From Actinomycetota bacterium (lineage in GTDB: Bacteria > Actinomycetota > Actinomycetes > Propionibacteriales > Nocardioidaceae), in the NCBI GenBank assembly GCA_009702305.1, contig WLIH01000026.1, forward strand, positions 1 through 11,954: DNA of 11,954 bases. Direction: 5' to 3'. The translations under genes and the position numbers were made by a program. Positions 1 to 6,314 of this stretch are shown here, one piece after another. The notes beneath the pieces are model-generated. The model did not search any database, was not told where the DNA came from, and saw nothing but the letters and a program-made list of their open reading frames with translations. Each line of letters starts with the position of its first letter. The first letter of the stretch is position 1.

Positions 1-6
1 CGGTCA

Positions 7-52
7 TGGCGGCGACTCTAGTGTCGGTCCCGGGACACTAGAGTCGCCGCCA
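7..52. repeat. 19-bp perfect inverted repeat upstream of the first gene; possible tandem operator
   Basis: Bases 7-25 are the exact reverse complement of bases 34-52, with an 8-base spacer. Each arm also contains an imperfect palindrome, GACTCTAGTGTC at 14-25 and GACACTAGAGTC at 34-45, so the element can be read as two copies of GACWCTAGWGTC spaced 20 bp apart, about two helical turns. Both arms contain TAnnnT hexamers that could serve as -10 boxes on either strand (for example TAGAGT at 39-44). The element ends 32 bases before the ATG of the following gene. As RNA it would form a strong hairpin, but no T-tract follows on either side. A dimeric repressor operator, or a terminator of a gene left of the window, are the two readings. 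The sequence does not decide between them. Confidence 0.75.
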
Positions 53-84
53 GACATCAGCCACGCACGCCCCGGAGGACACGC

Positions 85-561
85 ATGGATCGGCAGCACC
101 CGAGGTCCGTCGTCGCTGCGACGGGACTGCTGCTGCTGCTCGTGCTGCTCGGCGGCATCACCGCCGTGCTGACCGGCGTGCTGCAGGACGACCTCATCCT
201 CAACTGGGCCCAGGGGCACCGCTCCGCCCGCGAGATCCTCGAGCTGCAGGGGCTGGACTACCTCAAGGAGGAGCAGCCCATCGCGGTGCCGCAGTTCTTC
301 CCCGTGGCGTCGGTGCTGTTCGTGGTCGTCGCGTCCCTGCTCGGGGTGCTGCTCGCGTTCTTCCGCGGTGGCCACGGGTGGGCGCGCCTGTCCCTCACCG
401 GCCTGGTCGCGATGACGGCCGTCGCGACGGTGAGCGGCATCCGCGTCAGCCCGCCGCTGGTCTTCGAGGTGCTGTCCTACGTGTCGATCGTGGTCGCGGT
501 GGCGGTGCTGGTGGCGCTGTGGCTGCCGTCGACCAGCGCCTTCCTGCGCGCGCAGGACTGA
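85..561 (+). CDS. Four-helix membrane protein of unknown function
   Basis: I do not recognise the family. The 158-residue product has hydrophobic segments at about 9-31, 72-93, 100-118 and 124-147, which suggests four transmembrane helices. A polar loop of about 40 residues (32-71) between helices 1 and 2 contains charged patches (HRSARE, LKEEQ). The ATG start is chosen because GGAGG at 74-78 lies 6 bases upstream. Third codon positions are strongly G/C, like the neighbours, so this is a genuine resident gene. It is monocistronic in this window: a large inverted repeat lies before it, and a new promoter with an SOS box lies after it. No catalytic or binding motif is visible. A small actinobacterial integral membrane protein is all that can be said. 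Confidence 0.8.
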   Translation: MDRQHPRSVVAATGLLLLLVLLGGITAVLTGVLQDDLILNWAQGHRSAREILELQGLDYLKEEQPIAVPQFFPVASVLFVVVASLLGVLLAFFRGGHGWARLSLTGLVAMTAVATVSGIRVSPPLVFEVLSYVSIVVAVAVLVALWLPSTSAFLRAQD

Positions 562-563
562 GT

Positions 564-586
564 CCGGGCGCGGCCTGACGGCCCGG
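564..586 (+). terminator. Weak hairpin after the membrane protein gene
   Basis: CCGGGC (564-569) can pair with GCCCGG (581-586) around an 11-base loop, three bases after the TGA stop. No T-tract follows, only CCTT. Such hairpins are easily formed by chance in DNA this GC-rich, so this is a tentative terminator. Confidence 0.25.
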
Positions 587-588
587 CC

Positions 589-619
589 TTGACGCACTGT
601 CGGTGCTGAGGTGTACCTT
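589..619 (+). promoter_or_regulatory. Putative promoter of the HEPN gene
   Basis: TTGACG (589-594) resembles a -35 element. TACCTT (614-619) fits the actinobacterial -10 pattern TAnnnT, with a 19-base spacer that is slightly long. The predicted start would be near 626, so the adjacent LexA-type palindrome (622-649) would cover the start site. The assignment rests on pattern and position only. Confidence 0.5.
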
Positions 620-621
620 GA

Positions 622-649
622 GATTGTTCGAACACGCGTTCGAACAATC
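622..649. promoter_or_regulatory. SOS box (LexA operator)
   Basis: The 12-bp arms 622-633 and 638-649 are perfect reverse complements around the spacer ACGC. The core TCGAAC-N4-GTTCGA (628-643) matches exactly the consensus of LexA sites in mycobacteria and other actinobacteria, which is related to the Bacillus-type box. It sits just downstream of a plausible -10 hexamer and about 100 bases before the HEPN start codon, a classical repressing position. The prediction is that the HEPN gene, and perhaps the methyltransferase behind it, are induced by DNA damage through RecA-stimulated LexA cleavage. Confidence 0.88.
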
Positions 650-684
650 CGGCGGGGACGACCTCGACCCCCGTCCCCGCCGGA
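648..684 (+). other. 12-bp hairpin in the leader of the HEPN gene
   Basis: Bases 648-659 and 673-684 are perfect reverse complements with a 13-base loop. The arms are all but two bases G/C, so the RNA hairpin would be very stable. It begins at the right end of the SOS palindrome and would lie near the 5' end of the transcript. No T-tract follows, so it is not a classical terminator. It may protect the 5' end, affect elongation, or be incidental. A short tandem direct repeat, GCGGGTCG at 711-718 and 721-728, lies between it and the ribosome binding site. Confidence 0.5.
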
Positions 685-741
685 GCCCGGGCAGATGACG
701 GGCAGTCCCTGCGGGTCGGTGCGGGTCGACGAGGAGCTGAC

Positions 742-1215
742 ATGACGTCACTGACGAGCACGGACCACCCTGACCAGCGATTCGCCCACCCGTCGGCGCT
801 GCCGGCCACGACCCTGTCCTATCTGGCTCGCTCCGCGGAGTCGCTGGCCGAGGCGATGGCGAGCCCCGACGTGCCGTCGAGGTATGCGTGCGCCCACGTC
901 GCCGCACTCCGCGCGGCCGCGGCTCTGCTCTCGGCGCGCGCCCAGCCGCTGCGCCCGAGCGCGCGCCGTCGTCCGCAGAAGAATGCCTGGGTCCTGCTGG
1001 CCGAGGTCGCCCCCGAGCTGGGGGAGTGGGCGCAGTTCTTCGCCGCTGGCGCGAGCAAGCGAGCCGCCGCCGAGGCGGGCTCGACGCGCGCCGTCTCCGA
1101 GCGCGAGGCCGACGACCTGGTGCGCGACGCCGACCGTTTCCTGGCCGTCGTCGAGCAGGCGCTCGGTCTGGTGCCTCATGCCGCCGTGCAGCTGCAGATC
1201 CCGCGGGCGGGCTGA
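742..1215 (+). CDS. SAV_6107-type HEPN domain protein, SOS-controlled
   Basis: The 157-residue, largely alpha-helical, alanine-rich protein matches the SAV_6107-type HEPN family as I recall it. The match spans the [17 protein letters not shown] segment (47-63), the [20 protein letters not shown] block (81-100) and the C-terminal [16 protein letters not shown] helix (118-133). R47-x4-H52 is a possible form of the Rx4-6H motif that marks many HEPN proteins as metal-independent RNases. Whether this family is catalytic is not known to me, and RNA binding without cleavage is equally possible. The ATG at 742 is preceded by GAGGAG (731-736) with 5-base spacing. A LexA-type box and promoter lie about 100 bases upstream, so DNA-damage induction is expected. 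The CmoM-like methyltransferase gene starts 53 bases downstream, suggesting a shared role in RNA metabolism or the damage response. Confidence 0.85.
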   Translation: MTSLTSTDHPDQRFAHPSALPATTLSYLARSAESLAEAMASPDVPSRYACAHVAALRAAAALLSARAQPLRPSARRRPQKNAWVLLAEVAPELGEWAQFFAAGASKRAAAEAGSTRAVSEREADDLVRDADRFLAVVEQALGLVPHAAVQLQIPRAG

Positions 1216-1255
1216 CGTCGATCTGCCGCTCGGTCCTCGGGTCGCCTCCGTCCTC

Positions 1256-1261
1256 TAGGGT
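1256..1261 (+). promoter_or_regulatory. Putative -10 box for a leaderless methyltransferase mRNA
   Basis: TAGGGT fits TAnnnT and ends 7 bases before the ATG at 1269. This is the spacing expected if transcription starts on the start codon, the common leaderless arrangement in actinobacteria. No good -35 is visible. The only alternative translation signal is a weak AGGG within the same bases (1257-1260). Confidence 0.4.
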
Positions 1262-1268
1262 TGCCGCC

Positions 1269-1991
1269 ATGTCAGGCATGGAGCTCCCGTCGCAGCGGCG
1301 CGGAGCCGCCCGCACGGCGGTCGTCTGGGAGGCGCTGCGACCGGTCCTCGAGGCCGGCACCCCTCTCGACGTGCTCGACGTGGGTGGCGGCACCGGTGAC
1401 TTCGCCGTGCGGGTCGCTGAGCTCGGTCACCGGGGCCGGGGCGTCGACCCCAGCCCGGACGCGTTGGCGGCCCTCGGTCGTCGCGCGCGCGAGCGCGGCG
1501 TCGACGTGGGCGGCCTCCAGGGCGACCTGTCCAGCCTGCTCGACGTGGTCGGCGCCGACAGCGCGGACCTGCTGCTGTGCCACGGCGTCCTCGAGCTGGC
1601 CGGCGACCCGGCCGCCGCGCTGGACACCCTGCGTGCAGCGCTGCGACCGGGTGGCACCGTCAGCCTGCTGGTCGCCCAGCGGCACGCGGCCGTCGTGGCC
1701 AGGGCCATGGCCGGTCACTTCGGCCAGGCGCTGGCGCTGCTCGACGATCCGAGCCCGATCGGTCGGTCGGGTCGACGCTTCACCGCGGCTGAGCTCGGCG
1801 CGCTGCTGGACGGAGCCGGGTTCGGCGCACCGCTGGTGCACGGCGTCCGCGTCTTCGCCGACCTGGTGCCCGGCTCCCTGCTCGACCTCGAGCCGGGGGC
1901 GACAGCCGCCCTGGTCGAGCTCGAGCGCGCCGTCTCCTCGCGCCCCGAGTACCTCCCGTTGGCGACCCAGCTCCACCTGCTCGCCACCTGA
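1269..1991 (+). CDS. Class I SAM-dependent methyltransferase, CmoM/SmtA-like
   Basis: The 240-residue protein has a Rossmann methyltransferase fold. SAM motif I is DVLDVGGGTG (34-43), the acidic strand-2 end is GVD (58-60), and DLLLCHGVLE (100-109) leads to LRPGG (125-129). The layout closely resembles E. coli CmoM (formerly SmtA), which methylates carboxymethoxyuridine at the tRNA wobble position. Corresponding segments are CHGVLEL, the MAGHF segment (147-151), GVRVFADL (192-199) and the C-terminal EYLPLATQLHLLA (227-239). Overall length and end-to-end order also agree. This comparison is from memory, so the substrate is not proven, and a small-molecule target remains possible. The ATG at 1269 is preferred because it follows a -10-like TAGGGT. 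An internal ATG at 1278 is the alternative. The gene follows the SOS-controlled HEPN gene by 53 bases and may be partly co-transcribed. Confidence 0.85.
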   Translation: MSGMELPSQRRGAARTAVVWEALRPVLEAGTPLDVLDVGGGTGDFAVRVAELGHRGRGVDPSPDALAALGRRARERGVDVGGLQGDLSSLLDVVGADSADLLLCHGVLELAGDPAAALDTLRAALRPGGTVSLLVAQRHAAVVARAMAGHFGQALALLDDPSPIGRSGRRFTAAELGALLDGAGFGAPLVHGVRVFADLVPGSLLDLEPGATAALVELERAVSSRPEYLPLATQLHLLAT

Positions 1992-2050
1992 GGTCGGCGC
2001 CGGAGCACACAAAATCTCGGGAGCGCCTACCGCGAGCCGGAAGGCCTGCC

Positions 2051-2056
2051 TAGACT
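2051..2056 (+). promoter_or_regulatory. Putative -10 box for the DUF3040 gene
   Basis: TAGACT fits TAnnnT and lies 51 bases before the GTG start, within a 116-base gap after the methyltransferase gene. No convincing -35 is present. Transcription from here would give a leader of roughly 45 bases that includes the GGAGG ribosome binding site. Confidence 0.35.
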
Positions 2057-2107
2057 TGGCGCGTCGGCGCGACGGCGCACCGACCTGAGGCGATCTTGGA
2101 GGCACCC

Positions 2108-2548
2108 GTGCCGCTCTCGGAAGAGGAGCTGCGACTGCTCGAGCAGATGGAGCGCGCCCTCTCCGAGGAGGATCCGAAGTTCGCCTCGACGCTGCGCGGC
2201 ACCTCGCTGCGACGGGCGGCCCGGCGCCGCGCGATCGCTGCGGGAGTCGTGTTCGTCGTCGGCATCGTGATCATGATGACGGGCGTCGTCATCGCGCTGC
2301 CTCCGGTCGGCATCGCCGGCTTCCTCGTCATGCTCGCCTCGGCCGTCGTCGGCCTCAGCGCCGTGCGCGGCCAGCAGACCGCCGGCCCGATCGACGCGGC
2401 TGCCGGTGGCTCACACCCCTCGCGCGGTTTCACCGTGCACGAGGGCGGCCGCTCCGGTCGCACGCGTCGTCCGCGTCGCTCGGGCACCTTCATGGAGCGG
2501 ATGGACGCCCGCTGGCAGCGTCGTCGCGAGGACAACGGCGGCTTCTAA
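2108..2548 (+). CDS. DUF3040 membrane protein
   Basis: The 146-residue protein begins with the signature of DUF3040 proteins, MPLSEEELRLLEQMERAL (1-18), followed by EDPKFASTLR (21-30). It has two adjacent hydrophobic segments at about 43-64 and 66-86, and a basic, Arg-rich C-terminal tail (about 108-146, with RTRRPRR and RWQRRRED). The family is found in actinobacteria, commonly near division and cell wall genes, and its function is unknown. The GTG at 2108 is preferred over the in-frame TTG at 2096, because GGAGG at 2098-2102 lies 5 bases upstream of the GTG and would be inside the coding region otherwise. It is transcribed towards the transglutaminase operon, from which a hairpin at 2579-2620 separates it. 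Confidence 0.9.
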   Translation: MPLSEEELRLLEQMERALSEEDPKFASTLRGTSLRRAARRRAIAAGVVFVVGIVIMMTGVVIALPPVGIAGFLVMLASAVVGLSAVRGQQTAGPIDAAAGGSHPSRGFTVHEGGRSGRTRRPRRSGTFMERMDARWQRRREDNGGF

Positions 2549-2578
2549 GCCTGATCCACCCCACGTCGCGGGGTCGGT

Positions 2579-2620
2579 CGTGTGCCTGCGCACGCGCCTG
2601 AGCGCGTCCAGGGGCACACG
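2579..2620. terminator. Two-tier hairpin between convergent genes
   Basis: CGTGTGCC (2579-2586) pairs with GGCACACG (2613-2620). Inside it, ACGCGC (2592-2597) pairs with GCGCGT (2602-2607) around a CTGA tetraloop. Being symmetric, the structure could stop transcription from both the DUF3040 gene (+) and the transglutaminase operon (-), which ends at 2641. No U-tract is present on either strand, which is common for actinobacterial terminators. A smaller ACCCC/GGGGT stem (2558-2562 with 2570-2574) lies directly before it. Confidence 0.6.
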
Positions 2621-2640
2621 TCCCGAGCGGGCCGGGCAGG

Positions 2641-5004
2641 TCAGCCGACGTGGTCGACGAGCTCCCCGTCGCGGCTGACCGCCTCGGTGCGGCGCCACTC
2701 CCGGGTCAGCACCGAGCGCGGCCACCAGGCCGCCCGCCGGCGTGCTCGTGGTCCGGCTCCGGCAGCCATCGCCGCCAGGCAGGTCTCCGCGTCGTCGCGC
2801 GCGGTCACGGACGCCGCAGTGCCGGGGCGGGCGTAGCGCCGCTGCTCCAGCTCGGCGACCAGGCGCCCCAGGGCGGCCACCGCCTCCGGGGCGACCTCGG
2901 GGCCCCGGGCCGGGCGTTCGTAGGCCCACGGGTCGATCGTCGAACCGAGTTGCGCGGCGAGCTGCTCGCCGCTCTGGCGCGGTGATCGCGCCGGCGTCCA
3001 GGCGAGCCCGAGGTCGATGGCCGTGGCATAGAGCTCGGTCCACACGCCCTCGACGCCCTGGCCGAGCAGGCGCTCGCGGCGTCGCGAGCGCACCAGTCGC
3101 GGCAGCAGCAGGAGCAGCACCACCAGGGCGAGGCCCGCGACGACAGCCAGCGCCGGCAGCCACGTGGTCTGGTCGGCGTCGGCGTCGGCGGCGTCGCTGC
3201 CACGGTCCTCCGGCAGGTCCGAGCCGGCGCTGAGGCCCCGATCGGGCAGCTCGTCGTCGGCCCGACCGGTCGGGGTCGGCACGGCAGGGAGGCCGGTGTC
3301 GGGCAGGTCGACCCGGGTGTACGCCGGCACGTTGCTGGCCCGGTCGGCCGGCGTCGGCTCGAAGCGCACCCAGCCGGAGCCGGCGATGAAGAGCTCCGGC
3401 CAGGCGTGCAGGTCGTAGGCGGAGTACTCGTAGGTGTCGTCGCCGATCCGGTCTGGCCGCAGGAAGCCGACCGCGACCCGGGCGGGGATGTTGAGCTGAC
3501 GCGCCATCACCGCCATCGCCGAGGCGAACTGCTCGCAGTAGCCCGAGCGGTCTCCCTCGGGGGAGAGGAAGTCCTCGAGGGCGCTGGCGCCGTTGCCCTG
3601 CTCGGCGTCCGCCAGGTCGTAGGTGAACTCGCTGCGGAACCAGTCCTGCAGAGCCACCGCCTTCTGGAAGCGGGTGGGTGCGCCGGCGGTCACCTGGGCG
3701 GCCAGGTCGCGCACGATCGGCGGCAGGCCGGGCGGGAGGGAGGTGAACTCCGAGGGCACGATGCCCGAGGACGCCGGGGCCGCAGCGAGCTCCTGGGCGC
3801 TCAGGTCGAGGTCGATGCCGGTCATCGTGTAGTCGAGGCCGGCGGTGTCGAGGTCGTCGTCGCTGGCCAGGAAGTCCAGGGTCGTCACGTCGTAGCGCCA
3901 GTCGCCGGCTGCGTCGATCCGCTCGAGCGGGCTGAAGGTCGGCAGCCACCGCGACTCGAGCTCGTCGGAGACCTGCACGGCGTACTCGAAGCGCCGGCGC
4001 GGCACGTCGGCGTCGACGCCGATCAGGGCCGGCATCACGCCCGCGGCCTGGTTGGCGGCCGGGATCTGCCGATCGCCTGAGCTCCACTGGTCGGCCGTGA
4101 AGCGGTTGAGCACCGCGATCCGCAGGTACGACGGGTCGGGGTCGTCGGTGCGGACCTGCAGCAGCGGCACGTCGGAGTCGCGGCGCAGATCGCGGCGCAG
4201 ATCGGTCATCGGGTTGGAGATGTCGACCTTGCCGTCGCCACCGGGCCCGTTGCCGATGTCGAAGAGGTGCACGTCGAGCGTGGGGATCGCCAGCGGGACG
4301 GCCAGGGCCAGGCCGGTCGCGAGCACGCCGATCGCCGCGCCACTGCCTCGCACCGCACCGGTGCGACCCCCGAGCGAGGTCGAGTCGTCGCCGAGGTCCT
4401 CGCCCAGGGCTCGGCCCCAGCGCGAGACCTGCTCGGCTTCGTGCAGGTAGAGCAGCACCAGGAAGCCCGCCGCTGTCAGCGCGAAGACCCACCAGGTCAG
4501 CCCGGCGCCGAGCAGGCTCACCGGCACCGTGTAGACCGTCAGCAGCGGCAGCCCGGCCAGCGGCACCCGGCGCAGCGTGCACGCCAGCAGGTCGACGAGC
4601 ACCAGGCAGCCGAGCCCGCCGGCGATCAGCAGCGGGTCCACCCCGGGCACCTCGGCCGGCACCGGCGCGGCGTACTGCTGGGCGCTGTCCGAGGCGTCGG
4701 CGAACGCCGTCAGCAGCCGGTCCCAGGCGGGCCCGACCGGCACGGGCGAGCCGCTCAGCAGCAGCGACGTCACCATCCCCGAGAGGACCACCTGCGCGGC
4801 CAGCACACCCGGAGCGGCGAATCGCCACCACCGGCACAGGGTGCCGGTGCCGGCCACCACGACGGCCACGACGAGCAGCGGCCACAGGAAGTCGCCCGGC
4901 TGCTCGGTGAAGCCGCGCCAGGACAGCATCGTCACCCAGGTGGTCGCCGCGGCGACCACGGCCATGGTGGCCGTGGTGGAGAGACTGGTCCTGGTGCGAC
5001 TCAT
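2641..5004 (-). CDS. TgpA-like membrane transglutaminase-family protein with C-terminal DUF4129-like region
   Basis: The 787-residue membrane protein starts with about six hydrophobic helices (residues 12 to about 235, DUF3488/TgpA N-terminal type). An extracytoplasmic region follows, with a transglutaminase-like core at about 450-555. The candidate catalytic Cys is C490 in GYCEQFASAMAVMAR and the His is H533 in DLHAWPELF. The third position lies in GWVRFEPTP and is Glu (E549), where many transglutaminases have Asp. A low-complexity linker rich in Asp (about 583-611), one helix at about 615-638 and a cytoplasmic DUF4129-like tail follow. The substrate is unknown; crosslinking or cleavage of envelope proteins is inferred from the family. 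The ATG overlaps the DUF58 stop as ATGA, showing translational coupling. The frame stays open far upstream, but that part is a shadow of the DUF58 and moxR genes. Confidence 0.92.
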   Translation of the reverse strand: MSRTRTSLSTTATMAVVAAATTWVTMLSWRGFTEQPGDFLWPLLVVAVVVAGTGTLCRWWRFAAPGVLAAQVVLSGMVTSLLLSGSPVPVGPAWDRLLTAFADASDSAQQYAAPVPAEVPGVDPLLIAGGLGCLVLVDLLACTLRRVPLAGLPLLTVYTVPVSLLGAGLTWWVFALTAAGFLVLLYLHEAEQVSRWGRALGEDLGDDSTSLGGRTGAVRGSGAAIGVLATGLALAVPLAIPTLDVHLFDIGNGPGGDGKVDISNPMTDLRRDLRRDSDVPLLQVRTDDPDPSYLRIAVLNRFTADQWSSGDRQIPAANQAAGVMPALIGVDADVPRRRFEYAVQVSDELESRWLPTFSPLERIDAAGDWRYDVTTLDFLASDDDLDTAGLDYTMTGIDLDLSAQELAAAPASSGIVPSEFTSLPPGLPPIVRDLAAQVTAGAPTRFQKAVALQDWFRSEFTYDLADAEQGNGASALEDFLSPEGDRSGYCEQFASAMAVMARQLNIPARVAVGFLRPDRIGDDTYEYSAYDLHAWPELFIAGSGWVRFEPTPADRASNVPAYTRVDLPDTGLPAVPTPTGRADDELPDRGLSAGSDLPEDRGSDAADADADQTTWLPALAVVAGLALVVLLLLLPRLVRSRRRERLLGQGVEGVWTELYATAIDLGLAWTPARSPRQSGEQLAAQLGSTIDPWAYERPARGPEVAPEAVAALGRLVAELEQRRYARPGTAASVTARDDAETCLAAMAAGAGPRARRRAAWWPRSVLTREWRRTEAVSRDGELVDHVG

Positions 5005-6296
5005 CGCTCGCCCCCGCCGACCGCGTGCACCTCGGTGTCGCGCCGGGCGGCGCGGACTCCGCTTCCTGAGCGACCGAGGTCCTGCCACACCGACTCGAGC
5101 CGGTCGCGCGGACGCAGCGTCGCCGTGCGCCAGCCCTGCTGGCCGAGCAGCGGAGCAGCGCCACCGGGTGCGCCCCCAGCGCCACCGGCACCCCACGCGT
5201 CGACGTCGACGGCCACCGCGAGCGCGGAGCCGCTGTGGGCGGCCATCCGCCGCAGCACCGGCACGTCGAGGGCATCGACCGAGCCGAGGACGGCGACGAC
5301 CAGGCCGCCATTGCCCTGCTCGCTGAGCCACCCGGTCTCCAGGCGGGGCCGGGGCAGGGACTGCACGACCGCCAGCGCCTCGAGGAGGGGGGCGGAGTTC
5401 AGGTGGGCGTCGCGCTGGTGCCAGACGCTGCCGGGCTCCTCCCCGGCCGCGGTGACCAGCCGCACGCTGAAGCCGCGCTGGCTCAGGTGCAGCGCGATCG
5501 AGGCGGCCGCCGAGACCGCCGCCTCCAGCGAGGACGCGATGCCCTGGCCGCGGTGCGAGGCCGTCCGGTTGTCCAGGAAGAGGGTCGCTCGCGACTGCCA
5601 GGGCTGCTCCTCGCGACGCACCTGGAGCTCGCCGGTGCGGGCCGAGCTGCGCCAGTGCACGCGTCGCAGGTCGTCGCCTCGGCGGTAGGCCCGCACGGTG
5701 ACGTCCTCGGCGCTGCCGGTGGCGAAGGCACGCGGGCGGTTGTCGCCCGAGCCCGTCCAGGCGCCGCCGAGCCCGATCGGGGGCAGTGGCACCGTGCGGG
5801 GCGTCACCGTCAGCGGCACCGTGGTCTGGAAGGCGCGCCCCAGCTCGACCAGCCCGAAGGGATCGCTCACCCGCACCGACATCGGGCCGATCTCGAAGCG
5901 ACCGCGCACCTCCGAGCGCACCTGGTAGGTCACCTGCCGGCGCCAGCCGTGACCGATGCCCTCCAGCACGAAGCGGGGGCGGGTGCCGAGGACGTACGGC
6001 ACCTGGTCCTCCAGGAGCAGGACGCCGCTCGGGGTGCGTCCCTCGTTGGAGAGCGTGAGGGTGACGCGAGCGGCCTGACCCGCGCCGACGAGCTGAGGGG
6101 TGACGGTGCGCACCAGCGCGAGGCGATACCTGCTGCGTCCGAGGAACGCCGCGGTGACCAGCGGCAGCACCAGCACCAGCACGCCGACCCGGGTCAGGGC
6201 GGGCTGGCCGAGCAGGACGGCGCACACGATCGCCGTGACGCCGGCGGCCACGAAGGCCCGCCCGCGCACGGTGAGACCGGCCAGTGCTTCCCGCAT
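5001..6296 (-). CDS. DUF58 domain protein
   Basis: The 431-residue protein has two N-terminal hydrophobic helices (about 13-30 and 34-52), a beta-rich stretch (about 60-170), and the DUF58 hallmark YRRGDDLRRVHWRSSARTG (204-222) followed by LQVRREEQP. The following strand, LFLDNR (239-244), is where related von Willebrand A-like folds carry a metal-binding DxS motif. Here the Ser is absent, so metal binding is doubtful. DUF58 proteins are regularly encoded between MoxR ATPases and transglutaminase-like membrane proteins, as here, and are presumed partners of MoxR. The gene starts 18 bases after the moxR stop and ends overlapping the transglutaminase start by 4 bases. No strong ribosome binding site precedes ATG 6296, only a G-run; an in-frame GTG at codon 10 is an alternative start. 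Confidence 0.9.
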   Translation of the reverse strand: MREALAGLTVRGRAFVAAGVTAIVCAVLLGQPALTRVGVLVLVLPLVTAAFLGRSRYRLALVRTVTPQLVGAGQAARVTLTLSNEGRTPSGVLLLEDQVPYVLGTRPRFVLEGIGHGWRRQVTYQVRSEVRGRFEIGPMSVRVSDPFGLVELGRAFQTTVPLTVTPRTVPLPPIGLGGAWTGSGDNRPRAFATGSAEDVTVRAYRRGDDLRRVHWRSSARTGELQVRREEQPWQSRATLFLDNRTASHRGQGIASSLEAAVSAAASIALHLSQRGFSVRLVTAAGEEPGSVWHQRDAHLNSAPLLEALAVVQSLPRPRLETGWLSEQGNGGLVVAVLGSVDALDVPVLRRMAAHSGSALAVAVDVDAWGAGGAGGAPGGAAPLLGQQGWRTATLRPRDRLESVWQDLGRSGSGVRAARRDTEVHAVGGGER

Positions 6297-6314
6297 GCAG
6301 CGTCGCCCCCGCGC

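Noticed and set aside
888..1268. Upstream extension of the methyltransferase frame to 888
   Set aside because: It would overlap the HEPN gene almost fully, and the added residues are Arg/Pro-rich shadow. The methyltransferase fold begins properly at 1269.
2096..2107. TTG start for the DUF3040 gene at 2096
   Set aside because: The ribosome binding site GGAGG (2098-2102) would lie inside the coding sequence. The GTG at 2108 gives the family's normal MPLSE beginning.
2411..5311. Long - strand open frame (about 966 codons) in another frame across the transglutaminase gene
   Set aside because: Arg/Ala/Gly-rich translation with no motif. The overlapping frame contains the transglutaminase Cys/His motifs and membrane helices, so it is the real gene.
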